DNA of 64,000 nucleotides from Litoditis marina. Taxonomy: Eukaryota > Nematoda > Chromadorea > Rhabditida > Rhabditidae. Below, in pieces: positions 1 to 12,900 of the stretch. The DNA is taken from positions 11,178,904 to 11,242,903 of the forward strand of contig OZ038439.1 in NCBI GenBank assembly GCA_964036275.1. The letters are read 5' to 3'. Within the stretch, counting starts at the first letter, position 1, and every line of letters starts with the position of its first letter. The notes under the pieces were generated by a model. That model was not told the origin of the DNA, searched no databases, and worked only from the letters and a program-made list of their open reading frames with translations. A program made the position numbers and the translations under genes.

Positions 1-689
1 GTTAAGCAGTTTCAAACCATTCACGCTATTTGAACAAGATTAAACGGAGTGAATACATCGTGATCCTTCGTTAACAGCGAATAATTTGTGTGTGGGGACC
101 GCAATCAGGACGTATAGCTACTAACTTATACCAGCTTTCAATGTCACACCAGTATCTGCTCTTTCCGAGTGTGAGTTCTAAGGTCTGCACCACAAGAACG
201 GAATCTGTGTGACGGCGCACATTTCAGGTAAGCTTGACTCTGTATAGGTTTCTGTTCCAAAAATTCAATTGAAAAATAGATTCACAAGATAGAATTTGAC
301 TTTTCTCTTTTCTTCCACTTTTTTACATACTGACATTCATGAAAAGTGTTAGTTCATATTTATTGTGCATTTGATATTGAACTAGCTATGATAACATTTA
401 TTCTTAAAACACACTCACATCTGGAAAAATTTATGCTTTCCGATGAAAATCCCACAAAATAGCTGGGAATTTCAGTTCAAATAAGGATGTTACTATCGAA
501 TGGTAAAGGTGAAATATTAATCTGAATCTGACGAAATATCTCAAAATATTTATCTGACAGTTAGCTGGTGGTCTAATTGGTTGTGGACTTTGCACGCACC
601 TATCGTGTCATTTATAACGTTTTATACAAGTACCGGATGAGATTCCCCGCAAAATGGGAGGGAAACGTCCACACAAGCTTCTTTTTGAG

Positions 690-997
690 CTTCAAAACTA
701 TTGTATGAGAGCTATGAACCGAAGATCCCGGTTGGTGGCAGTGTTTATGACTTTCTAATTCCATCGAGTACGTTCTGGGTTAGTATAGTGAACGGGACCA
801 ACCACCCACAGTATGGGCTGATACACTTGGCCTTACGGCAGAAGAGTCACAACGATGTGTGGTTGTCCTCCTGTAAGAAAATGAGTGAGACAAACTGCAA
901 TGAAACCTTGAACTCGTCTTGCGAATATCGACGAAAGCGGTGTCCGGTTTCAACAAGCTTTAAGGGTCTAGTTCTCACTCATGTAAAGTTGCAGTAG
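690..997 (+). CDS. last exon of an unrecognised gene (5' part outside or unresolved)
   Basis: An open exon ending in TAG at 995-997 is preceded by a plausible acceptor (TTTTTGAG at 682-689). An in-frame stop lies just upstream, so the frame must be entered by splicing. The ~100-residue product is hydrophilic, starts near LLYESYEPKIPVGGSVYDFL, and has five cysteines in its C-terminal half, several in CxxxxxxxC-type spacing with N-glycosylation-like NET/NSS sites. That would suit a secreted or extracellular protein. There is no methionine at the start of the open frame. I do not recognise the family. A possible upstream exon ends at a GTAAGC donor near 226, but its frame is not resolved. The codon choice and lack of repeats make it look like real coding sequence. 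Confidence 0.45.
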
Positions 998-1676
998 CTC
1001 TGAACAACTGTTCCAACACACCATTCATGGTTGCTGAATCTGGTTAATTTGGAAAACATTTACTATTCTAGATTTTCAGACTTTTACTGTAATTTTTTAT
1101 CACCGAGCAATTACCACGCTTTTTCATAACTGACCTCGTTAGAGTTCAAGACGAGGTCTTTTTATTTATTTCGAGTGTATGTCGAATCGTCACCTGAGAT
1201 ATATTCTGAAATTGAACAACCGCTGCATGACCTCATTAGGTTACAGTATCTGATTTCTATTGTGCCATAACCATTCGAAATGTTTCACGGTGTTAGGAAA
1301 AATTGAATAAAAAAAGAACTGATTTCCCATTCATTCTTCACATTTGGTTTTGTGGTAGTTAGCTGATCCGTAAGTGTTAGATATGAACTTTGTAGGATTT
1401 ACATAGAAGTAATCAGAACTATGAAATGCCTCACCTTCTCTCTTGTCAATAGAACGTTGGCATTTTATACATCATGTTCGTAGACGGCATCATTCAGGTG
1501 TGGTAACTGAACGATCAAACATTCTGTTCGAAGCAGTGATTTGTTCTCCTTGTGCAGTACCGACGATGCACACTATACCCTTCTTAAAGAAGAGCTCATC
1601 AAAGAAGATGAAGCCACTAGAAACACAAAATGGGCTATCACGTGAACTATCAAAGGAACAAGTGAACTTTTGAATA
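998..1676. other. intergenic, no gene seen
   Basis: AT-rich sequence following the stop of the upstream exon. Only short non-conserved open frames are present. I see no splice-bounded exon or recognisable repeat. Confidence 0.4.
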
Positions 1677-1800
1677 TTAAAGAAGGACGATTATGTGGAC
1701 CAATCCCGTTACATCGGTCCTTTAAACTGCAATTGAAAAATGTATTGCGGTTTAAAGGACTGAAGCGTTGCGATTGGACCACATAATCGTCCTTCTTTAA
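1677..1800. mobile_element. MITE family A, copy 1 (near-perfect palindrome)
   Basis: The 124-bp unit reads TTAAAGAAGGACGATTATGT at its left end and the reverse complement at its right end. The inner arms also pair (GGTCCTTTAAACTGCAAT against ATTGCGGTTTAAAGGAC). A second copy lies at 5,881-6,002. The structure is that of a non-autonomous DNA transposon that would fold as a hairpin if transcribed. Confidence 0.8.
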
Positions 1801-3905
1801 AGCATTTGCATGCAGCTTATGAGCGGGGCGAATCCCGAATCGAAACGAAGTTTTACGTGTAACATCTATCACCGTTTATTTAGCAAATCGGTCGTTTATT
1901 TGCGTTATCACAATGTAAAGTGGCACGCAAAACATTGAAATCTGATCGAATGAAACTACAAATTTTTCAGAACAAACAAAATAATTTATTTCATATTATG
2001 TAAGTGAAGTTGTGATTATCTACTGCTGTTTCAAGGTATTCCGAGTTCACTGAGAACGCAAACTGGAGAATGAAAACTCAACATTCGAACTGCAAACTCT
2101 TTCGAATTCTTCAGAACTGGGTCAACCATAAATTAAGTGTAACTCTTAAATGAAACAAAATCTATTGTATTATAGTTCAAAAATTTCACTCACCCAATAT
2201 AAACTTTTCAGAGACTGAAACCAGCAATAGAAAATGCCTCTGTGTCTGCTCAAACATGGATAATAACAATGCAATTTGTAGACGTTCCTGAAAGAAAGAA
2301 CCAATTCAGAAGGTGAACAAATGCACTGACAGCCCCACCACGGTTTGACAGATACCAAACAACTTATCTGATACTATAAAGTTCATTACGCAGAGATTCT
2401 TTAACAAAAATAGTAAGAACTAATATAATTAATTACGAAATGTCTAAGCGACAACTTACTTCGTCTAAGCTTCAGTGAGTGATCATTTCCTTCACAGTTC
2501 GAAAATATGCCGAACCCTCATTGGAGATATATGCTGGAAATAAATTAAACTCATAACAAATACCATATTCCGAATCAAGCTGGGCACTCAAACATTGTTC
2601 TGAACTGTAAAAATCACCAGAAATGTCAGATGGTGAGAAAAACTTGTAATTGAAAATACCACTTCAAGATGATCTACAATGTTGAACAAAACTTGAAAAA
2701 AATTCATGTTTTTCACATATCACGTTGCAAAGTAATTACTAGCAGAACAGTTTATAAACCAAAGCATCCGCACGTTTGACCTCAAACGGTCGACCATGCC
2801 ATTCCGGAAACATAATCATAAGTTGGCTGTTTTCACGAGAATTGTTTTTGCTCACCAATCTTATAGAATAAGAAAAATATTCTCTACTACGAGTAACTTG
2901 TCACTTCTTCATCAGTTATCAGTTTGAATACAAGCCAAACCATCATCGGGCAAAATGTGCTGAAAGTGGAACAACATAGGTTATATAAAAACATATGTCT
3001 TGTATCTTGTATGTTGAGCCTGAATAGAGTAGAGCATAGAGCTGACTGAATGATTTACTGTACTCAAGGTTTAAAGGTAATGTTTGCATATTGAAGACAG
3101 CAAAGTAAGCAATACATCCATTGCACTATAATTGATGTTTTGTACCCTAAAAATGTTTTACTCACCCAATATACATTGTGTAGACTATTGAGTATAGTCA
3201 TATAAAATGCTACTGTGTCTGCTCAAACATGGATAATCGATGCGTTGAGTTTCAGTTCGGTACAATAAAACAGCTGGATATTCCTGAAAAGCTAGTGTAA
3301 TTGTTTTGCACGGTGACGAAAACATTTCTCAGTGGAATACGGTGTATATAAAGCCAAAACTTACCGCACTTCAAACGTGCATTATTCAAAATGTGACCAA
3401 ATTGAAATGAACTATTTAAATAATTGCACCCACCCAATATAACCTGTGTAGAGAGTCTAGTATGATCATCTAAAATATTAGGATGTCTGCTCAAAATTGT
3501 ATGGTGAATGAACAGTGTTTGAGTTCAGAACAAATGACATCATGAAAATGACATGAGAGAGTCCAACTGTGAACAAACCTGTTTAGGTTCATTCGGTGTT
3601 ACTTTTCACTCAGATGCAAACACTATAAACTTCTTGAACGAAATTATTAACGAAAACAATATTTTTATTATGGTGAGGACAGAGAAAAGTAGAAAATGAA
3701 TTTCGTGAAGGCAGTGGAACTCACATGACTGAGAAACTCTAATAAAAGTTCCTTGTTTGTCCGTGTTAGTTTGAATATATGCCAAACTTCCTCTAGTTGA
3801 GACTCAAGCTGAAAATGATTATTGTAATTCTAGTGCACTGCAAGATAGTATGCGAAAAACATGACCTGAAGTTTGCGACTCAAAACCACGAAGTAACCGT
3901 GTCTA
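1801..3905. repeat. intergenic block with locally repeated cassettes
   Basis: No gene is supported. Three degenerate units share CACCCAATATA followed about 50 bp later by GTGTCTGCTCAAAMATGG (near 2,190, 3,170 and 3,425). A second motif of the form AATATGCCAAAC followed by GCTGAAA recurs near 2,500, 2,920, 3,770 and 4,930. These look like decayed local duplications. Confidence 0.4.
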
Positions 3906-4071
3906 AGGCCGCTTCCATATTTTTCACGTCGGCGATTACCGCCGGCGTTGATGTAAATAAAACATGCACATCGATTTTGTTGGCGTTAACGCCGGCGCCA
4001 ATTAATACGTATGGTTTCTTCACTATTAACGCCGGCGTTGAACGCCAACGTAAAAAGTATGAATGCGGCCT
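3906..4071. mobile_element. MITE with GGCCGC termini and repeated AACGCCGGCGTT core
   Basis: The left end AGGCCGCTTCCATATTTTTC pairs with the right end, which reads GTAAAAAGTATGAATGCGGC then CT. Inside, the palindrome AACGCCGGCGTT or a near variant occurs three times (around 3,940, 3,985 and 4,030), giving unusually high local GC for this window. The flanks read CTA and AAC, consistent with a TA target but not proof of one. Confidence 0.7.
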
Positions 4072-5638
4072 AACAGCTTCAGATCAAACCGGAAGTTTTC
4101 TACAATTGTCGAGCACCAACAGAAAATCAATTAACTTCTGCTGTATTTGCAAAGTTGAAACGTAGTTCGAAGAACTTGCTGTGTTTGACACAGCAGACTA
4201 CAATTATAGTTTGTTTAGTTTCTTCTGCTGCTGAATGAATGTCTACAAAAAACTCTGAAAAAAGCGGAGAAAATAAATACATTACCTGACACAGGCAGTT
4301 GTACTAGGATCTACCGTATTGTTATGAGCAAAACAGTTCTGTTTCGTGAAAAATATCGCAAAGTCTCCATAACCTTTTTGAAGTTACTAACCTCAGTTCA
4401 TCGTTGTAGTGTCGATCCAGTTTGTTCGGAACACAAAAACGTTGGCTGATTTTCTTATTCAAATATTTCAAATGTCCAAGCTCAAGTTTTCTAGACCTAT
4501 GGCATATGCCCGGTACATGCGCAGTAGGTATAGATTTGTGCTTCTCCGAACTTCCACGTTTCCTGAATTATAATCAATAACCGTTTGTACATTATTCATA
4601 TACCGAGTTTCATATACCATGTTTCATACACCAAATATGTTATTATTGAATGACAAATAACGTGAATAAATCAGAAATAACGTGAAATGATGGAGTGCGA
4701 GATTGCCGATATTTGTATATATTCCTAGCTGGTTATTTATCATATTTTAATCAATGGTATGAGTGAAAATCATTTTGAGGCAAAATGATAGGTTTTTGGT
4801 GAACTCGAACGTCTTGGATTTTTCCACACAAATAAAAATTACTCACCTTCAGTTGTATTTTGATAGAATGAATGACCGATTTGATAATAAATATATTTAA
4901 ATGTATTCTAAACGCGTAACATTCGTATTTTGTTTGAAAATATGTCAAACTTTGAGAAGAGAACACGCTGAAATGACGAAATGAAGGTTTACAGATGGAA
5001 TGATATAATAAAAATTTCGAAAAATACTTTTCAACACTTTTTTCGATAGGGTCCCACGTGAATCATAGACAATGGGAATGCCGATCATGATATAGATATT
5101 GCGATTCGTGAAGAACATAGTACATTTTTCACAGGAAATACAAAAACGTAGCTAAAAACGGTGCATTTTCATTTTGAAATTTACAGATGTAATAAAAGAA
5201 AAACCATCAATTTTTGATGCTACGTTTATTCATAAAACAACGTCCTTAAATTGGTACGATAAGCCGTAACGCCAGGATAGATACAGGACAAAAGTGGGTG
5301 GCTGCAATTCAATCATCAACCGCTAGGAATCAATAGTCTGTCACAAGAGTACGGCTGGCGCTACCCTTTGCACTTTAACACAACTGAACTGCTAGTTGAA
5401 AGATTGTTACGTGAAACGTGTAACCATGTACATTTTTGTAGTCCTCAAAATATGTCCATAAAATTCTGAATACTTTGTGAACATTCAGGAAAGATAGAAA
5501 ACAGTGGAAGGTGCCTGAAAAACGATCATACCTAGTTTATGACAATTCCGAAAAGTTTTGAGAAATCTGTAGTTCAATTTCTTTACTACAAACGTTGTGA
5601 ACAACAAATTTGAAAGTTGAAGAAAAATGCAAAAAGTA
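4072..5638. other. intergenic, no gene seen
   Basis: AT-rich DNA with only short open frames and no recognised exon or tRNA before 5,639. Confidence 0.4.
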
Positions 5639-5710
5639 TGCGTCCGGGGGGAATCGAACCCCCGTCGAATGCTTGGAAGGCATCCATGCTGACCATTACA
5701 CCACGGACGC
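5639..5710 (-). tRNA. tRNA-Gly (anticodon UCC)
   Basis: The minus strand reads a complete 72-nt cloverleaf. The acceptor stem GCGTCCG pairs with CGGACGC followed by discriminator A. The A box is TGGTGTAATGGTC, the anticodon loop CTTCCAA sits on a five-pair stem, and the B box is GGTTCGATTCC on a CGGGG/CCCCG stem. No CCA is encoded, as expected for a eukaryote. It is the only intact tRNA gene in the window; other tRNA-like stretches here are degenerate. Confidence 0.95.
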
Positions 5711-5880
5711 TACGTTTAATTCATTGGTTCCATCCGAGATATGTGCGCCCAATAAAAACCCGTTCACAACCCGAACGTCGTTGGATCCAACAACGAAGGG
5801 AATCATCAGCAAACAAGAATAACCTATATGATCTATTTTCAGGAACTATGCCGTTAGTCTGTTTAAGAAGCCGTTAGTCT

Positions 5881-6002
5881 GTTTAAGAACGATTATGTGG
5901 ATCAATCCCGTGTCAACGGTCCTTTAAACTGCAATCGAAAAATGTATTGCAGTTAGAAGGACTGACTCGTTGCGATTGGACCACACAATCGTCTTCTTCA
6001 AG
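5881..6002. mobile_element. MITE family A, copy 2
   Basis: Same palindromic element as 1,677-1,800. The left arm reads AAGAACGATTATGTGGATCA and the right arm TTGGACCACACAATCGTCTT. The inner arms also pair. It has several substitutions relative to copy 1. Confidence 0.75.
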
Positions 6003-6084
6003 AATTACAAATTGCAAAATACAAAAAGTTTAGTGCTAGTTTTCGCGAGCGTTTGACTTGGATGCGGTTTATTCTCGCATTTCG

Positions 6085-6300
6085 CATTTCTCTTATAGGA
6101 TTTGTCAAACCGTTGTGGACACCGTACCATCGATTTTGTAAGATGCTGGGCTTGGCGAGGGGCCAGCCAGTCTGCGTATCGTTGACCTACACACTCTCTC
6201 AATTGCTGGCAGATAATCAACGACCGCTCGCACCGCATCGCTCAATCAATCGAACCATCTGCTGTCTTTATAGGGTAAATGGCGACTATATGTGTTTGTA
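6085..6300 (+). repeat. dispersed ~210-bp repeat, copy 1
   Basis: Shares about 200 bp with 7,160-7,375, from GGATTTGTCAAACCGTTGTG through AATGGCGACTATA, in direct orientation. An inverted, more diverged piece sits at 20,450-20,530. Long open frames across it change between copies, so I treat it as non-coding. Confidence 0.6.
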
Positions 6301-6927
6301 TTTTGTTAATGGAAAAATTACTATGACCAAGTCTTCGTTGTACGTTTATCGCGAAACACCCCATAATTCACAACTTTCGATCGAAAAGCAATTTTTCAAC
6401 TTTCTCAACAAAAAGCGACATCGTACCTTTCGCAATTCTCTTCTGTATTTGTATTTGTTTATAAACAATTACGGTAGTTACAATGTAGGGACTGAACAGG
6501 CACCGTTGCAAAGTCATACAAGTGGTGAGCTCAACCTGATTGAGGACCTGATCACATTCTGGCCACATAGTTGCCAACTTTGTGTGTATAAGCATAGTGC
6601 AGGTGACCCAAACCTAAGCGGGGTGGTGACCAGATAGTTCAGCTCAAAGGTGAGCTTTTAATGATACTTTGCTACGGTGCCAGATTTCTTCCCTCTAGAC
6701 CTATTTCGACACGCGCCAAAGTTCACGAAAGTCGATAGAAAAACAACGGGATCAAACTACAAAATGAAACGGAATCGCTTCAAAAGGATCGAACCCTGTA
6801 TGCACGAACTTCATTTTTTCTGTTAAACTCTTTAAACTATTCACAAGTTCCCATGGTTATCTTTCACTTGATTTGAGATATGAACTGAAAAAAAGATAAG
6901 ACGTCATTCGCAACTCGACCCTCGACC

Positions 6928-9900
6928 ATGCTACGTTATCTGGTTTCTTTATTATTGTTCAGTTCTGGTGAGTCTATTTTGTAGAATTAGCTAATGGAAA
7001 ACATAGTAAGATCGACTACATGAATTCACTGAATATCAGTTGTAGTTTGATCATGATACACGCTAAAAATTAAAAATTCGCCCCGAAAAGAAACAAAATC
7101 GAACCACAAACACAGCGGGATAGCGCAAAATAAACCATGTGGGCTTGCTCTGCAAATGGCGAGCCCTATATAGGATTTGTCAAACCGTTGTGGACACCGT
7201 ACCATCGATTTTGTATGGGGCGGGGTTTGGCGAGCGGCCAGTTCGTCTGCGTATCATTGATCTACACACTCTCTCAACCGCTGGCGAAAAATCAACGACC
7301 GCTCGCCCCGCATCGCTGAATCAATCCAACCCTCTGCTGTTTTTATGGGGAAAATGGCGACTATACCTGCAAGTTTAAATGGTCACTGATATAAGAAATA
7401 CATCGGAATCCATGAAAGGGTCACGATCGAATGCACGGTTGATCGTGTTTGTTCTGTGATTTCATAAGAGTCTTGTTTACCGCAGCTAAAACAAGTTTTC
7501 AGAAATAAGAGATTGTGATCTTAGCCCAAATATGATTTATTCTATACAACACGTTGATTTCTCTATGATTTCGGTTTGAAATATGTGTTTGCTCTTTGTT
7601 TTCCGAATCTCATGACACTATTTTGTTTGAAAACTCTTGGAAGCTAAAGTTTGCTCCATTCAATTAGGACTCAAACAGTTTTTCACGCGTTTGGAGAAAC
7701 GCCTTCTATTCACAGAACGTTTTATTAGCTTTTTTTTCAAATGCCTCGCCTTATGTTACAAATTTCTACCGAAAAATACGTAATCGAACTACAAACACAA
7801 AAAATTGCTCCGTGTTGGCTCGCTTCGTGAATATGGAGCCTTAAAGGAGACCAGAACACAACTTGAGCAGAGGCTTTGTTTTGGGCTGCTCTTAACTGTA
7901 TTGAGATCAGAGAGCACAAAATAACTCGTATATTAGTTTGATTAGTCCACGTGACATTCACATGACAATGGCGCGCAACACGCAACGCGTCCAATCAAAC
8001 GTAGGATACATCAGCTTTACGAGAAACCATGTTGCTCTCCGGTCTCCTTTAAATCATTGATCGCTCACTACACACCTCGCTTGTGTCGCAGTCGCTTGTT
8101 GAAGGGGGAGCCAAATTTATAAACATATATCTCTTGCCGGAATTGAACCTACGTGCAAAAGTTTCGTACTGCGCTATTAGAACACATAACGGGCAAATTT
8201 TGGAATCGCAAATATGTGTGCGTACACAGCGGAAAGAGAGATATACAGTACCCTCTCGCCTCTCCGTTGTCAACGACTATAATTAAGTTTCGCCGAGCCA
8301 CGTGGGAAAATCTTGTTTGCTAGACTGTAGGCTACACATCTAGAGTTTCAAAAATCAACATGTGGTTGCTTACTTCGTTTCAGCTGATAAGAATCTGGCC
8401 TTCGCACTCTATACTATACTGACTACGTTGTATCTCTGAAGTAACCTGCAAAATAGGAGATCATTTATTATCACCTTTGGTGATTCAACAATGAATAAGG
8501 TTGATTACTTTGGGAATTAAACTGAGCACAATCAATCTTCAAATCCCACCCTCGACCAAGAACAGGCAGTTCAGTTTTTAGGGAACAACTACTTGCATGA
8601 GTATGAGTCTGAATCAGAATGGCATTTGGTACCGGAACAGGTTTCCAATGGAAGAATTTTGCGTTCGCAACATTCTGTACCACATACGAGGTTGTCTTTC
8701 TTCAAAATCGCAACAGTGTATGTTTTCAGCATCCAGCTGTGTTTGTAGTTAGATTTCAATGCTTCATGAAAATTTGTCAATTAATGCAATAATCCCGTGT
8801 ATCGAGTTCAAACTATATATGTGTGCTAAGCGATTAACATTTCCCGATTAACAATTCTGCGATTAACATTTCCCATACTCTGTTTTGCACGTTGGTAGAG
8901 TACTACAAATTGGACTGGAAACTCTTAGTGGAAGATTCGTTATTTGAGATCATGATTGTTTTCAGTTGACTGTACCTGCTCTAACGGCTATGAGGATGTT
9001 GGAAACGGAAACTGTTACAAGGTTGGGAATCACACATTTATTGCATTTTCAAAACTGGTCGCAAAGTTCATATTTTCAAAAGTTACTGTTTGCCAACGCA
9101 CATGTTCATAGAGAGAAAGAGAGTGAAGGGAGAGAGAGAGAATAGAAAGAAATGGAGAGGAAGGAGAGAGATGAAGAAAGATGAAAAGAGTAAAAGTAGA
9201 GAGAAATTCATGAAAAAGTGGGGGCCCAACGACTGTGAGATTTGTCTTCTGCTGTGCGTGTGCCCCGTAGACAACTACTCTGAAATTGAACAGCTACTGC
9301 TACAAAAACCGGAAAATACTAATATACTTTAGTATAACTATGTTCATTACAAACATACAGAAGTCGTAAAATATTTTTTCAAACCTGTAAACTAGAATCT
9401 ACAAATCACAGATGTGCACTCAATGTAGTCAGTTATAGAGTTTCTGGTTTTGTACACAATGGTTTGCAGTTTTGGTCCTTACTTCAACTCTAGGCATATT
9501 ATTCAACAGTTATTCTTTTTTCGCAGCTGTGATTTATAGATTCTAGTTTACAGGTTTGAAAAAATATTTTACGACTTTTGTATGTTTGTAATGAACATAC
9601 ATACTTATACTAAAGTAAATTAGTATTTTTCGGTTTTTGTAGCAGTAGCTGTTCAATTTGATAGTAGTTAGTTGTCTACGGGCGCACAGCAGAAGACAAA
9701 TCTCACAGTCGTTGGGCCCCCACTTTTTCATGAATTTTTCTATTTTTGTATACATGCCGTGGGTATGTAGAGAGGTGGTTTGATCTGTACGGTGGATAAA
9801 ATTGTTTTCTCAATTGACCACTTGTCAAGTATCACCATCATTCGAAAAAAATATATAACGTCAACATTGAACTGCTGAGAGCTTACGTCATCTGCCCTTC

Positions 9901-12900
9901 AGAATCCCGGAATACGTCATGTTTGAATGAATTTTCATCGTTAATTGACAAATTTAAAGAAATTTTCAGCATTTGAAAATATATTTCACGTCAATTCTAA
10001 CCTTTCAAAAGTTGACGTCATCTGCCTTTCAGAATCTCAGAATACGTCGTGTTTGAATGAAGTTTCATCGTTAATCCACCATTTGTAAGATATTTTCACC
10101 ATTCGTAAATATATTTCACGTTAATTCTGCACTTTCAAAAGTTGACGTCATCTGGTCTTCTGAATCCCAGAAAACGTCGCTCTCAGATTAAGTTTCACGG
10201 GTAATTGACCCTTTCTAAGATATTACCATCATTTGAAAATATATTTCACGTCAATTTTGCACTTTTCAAAAATGACGTCATCTGTTCTCCAGAATCCTGA
10301 AGGACGTCACGAATAGAATACTTCATATTCAAAAAAAAGTCACGAAGACATCATATTTCGATTTTCATCTGAATCGGTCAACGTTACCCTAAGTTATGAG
10401 ACAGTTCGATCCACAGACTTGTCAGAGAGGGTGAGAGAGCATGCTAAATGGAGAGACGGAGACACATTCCAAAAATATCTATAACTTCTACAAAAACGAA
10501 TTTCTTTTCGATCCGCCAGGGTGTGAGTAGGTATCACATGTTTTCCCCAAATTGCAACGAAATCGATTGAGTAGAAACCCTTAAAATGGGAGTATTCCCT
10601 TGTCACAACCCACCCACACACGACGGAAGTTGGCGCTCTGGATGAAGCGCATTAGGCAATAACTTGGCTCCAACTTAACCGATTTCGCTCAAATTTGGAA
10701 CACGGTTAGGGAATAATGTGCGTGTACAAAAAACGACACCGTTTTTTCAATCGCGTTCGCAAAATCGAGTCGAGGGGGCGTGGCGAAGTCGAGGGGGCGT
10801 GGCGAAATCGACCAATCACAGCACGCCTATTCAAATTCAAAAATGGCGGGAGTTTCAAAAGTTTAAATATAACTCAAACTTATTAATTTTATTTCAAATG
10901 AAACTTTTGGCATTCAAGCTTGTATTTATTAACGTTATGATTTTATGACTACATTATTAGTTTCAAAGAACCAAATAAGAAAACGACTAAAGTTTTTTAA
11001 CAAGTATCTTTAGTTCTATGTTCTTCAGTCGATACTACTTAAGCTGAAGTTCATAATATAACCGAAAAATATCAATAAAAGATGAGGTTACGTTGTTTTA
11101 CAACGTGGTCAACAAAAATGTTGAAGGTAAAGGCGTTGAGGGGAATTAAATCAAGTTTGTATTTACCAATCAGCTTGAACCAGCGGTGAATTCTATATCT
11201 AGCCGGGTTTTTCGGTAACCTAACCTTTTTTGCTAACCTCTTTTTCAGGTTACCTTAGTACATCGGAAATCGTGCTTCCCGGAAAACCCCTTGAATTTTC
11301 GGGGAAATCACTTTTCGGGGAGCGAACGGGGAAAAATCGGGTAAGAAGTGAGGAACGAACCCCGAAAGCTTGAGGATTTTCGGGGAAAAGGTGGGGAAAC
11401 GGCCTGAAAAAACCCTGAATTTGCGGGGAATTCACGTTTCGGGGAGTGATCGGGGGATGTTCGGGGAGAAAGTGAGGAATAAACCCCGAAACCCAACGCG
11501 CGAGGTAACAGCCAGTATGTAGGCTTTTAGTTCACCTGCCCTGTCACAAGCGCCCATGGCGCAGTGGCAGCGTTGCCGCCTGGAACGCCGACCCCCAAGG
11601 GTTCGATTCCCGGGGGACCCAAAATAAGTGAAAATTTCAGAGTATATTGATGGTACTGATTCAAATAGATAACACATAATAATTCAAATGTATATATTCG
11701 TAAAACGGTAGATCATTAAGTTTTTGAGAGGTCCTATTCGTAATTCGTTCGGTGAATTTTCAGGGTTTTTTCCCCGTTCCTTCAGCCATTTTTCAGGCTT
11801 GTCCCCCCTTTAATTCCCGGGGGACCCAAAATAAGTGAAAATTTCAGAGTATATTGATGGTACTGATTCAAATAGATAACACATAATAATTCAAATGTAT
11901 ATAACGAACGGGGAGCGAACCCCGAAAATTCCCCGAAAAATGTTCTCCTGTGTAGGTAACCTGTAAGTAACCTAAAACTAAAATCCGATTACCGTTCGAA
12001 GTAACGGTAAAAACCACATTTTCAGGGTTTTTTCCCCGTTCCTTCAGCCATTTTTCAGGCTTGTCCCCCCTTTAATTCCCGGGGGACCCAAAATAAGTGA
12101 AAATTTCAGAGTATATTGATGGTACTGATTCAAATAGATAACACATAATAATTCAAATGTATATAACGAACGGGGAGCGAACCCCGAAAATTCCCCGAAA
12201 AATGTTCTCCTGTGTAGGTAACCTGTAAGTAACCTAAAACTAAAATCCGATTACCGTTCGAAGTAACGGTAAAAACCACATTTTGCGTTAGAAAAACAGG
12301 TAACCGGTTTTTCATTTTAGGTAAAAGGTTACCAAAAAGGTTAGGTTACCTAACCCCGGTAAACTGTAGAATTGGCCAGAACCAGCTGCGTTGCGTCATT
12401 ATTGCTCTAACTTGATGTGGTTGTAAGTCGACCTCACATTCGTAAACTGTGGAACGTATTGATACCATAACGATAGTTTCGAAAGTTGAGGAGCGTGATT
12501 AGTTGGTAAAATTAGTATAAACGATCGCCACAAACCCCTCTTCAATATAGGAGACTTTACGCTGTTTTCAGTTCGGAATTTTGCAGGTTGTTCTCTTATG
12601 TACTAGAAACTCAGTGTGAAAATGAAGATATCATAACTTACATAACATAATTTGTTTATGCCTACATATTATGCGGCGTAGTACACACACAAACTGATCT
12701 ACACAAAAAAAGCTTATCTATAATTACAAACTTGATCGCATTCTCAATGTTCGATGTAGTTGGTTGAAACACTGTTATAACAGACAAATATAGCAGAGTT
12801 ATATAGTTGTTATATAGCAGAGGGACAAACGTTAAATTAGACGTGATAACGATGATGCTCTAGAAGACGTTTTCAAGATGTAGAGCATATGAAATATTAA

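Noticed and set aside
5610..5877. Two overlapping open frames containing GGNRTPVECLEG
   Set aside because: They are the antisense of the tRNA-Gly gene, a well-known spurious protein motif.
6053..6637. 194-codon open frame
   Set aside because: Overlaps a dispersed repeat and a MITE. The repeat's other copy at 7,160 does not keep the frame, and no domain is seen.
11250..11677. Pro/Arg/Ser-rich minus-strand frames
   Set aside because: They fall in the GGGGAA/CCCCGAAA repeat and tRNA-like head of a nested transposon.
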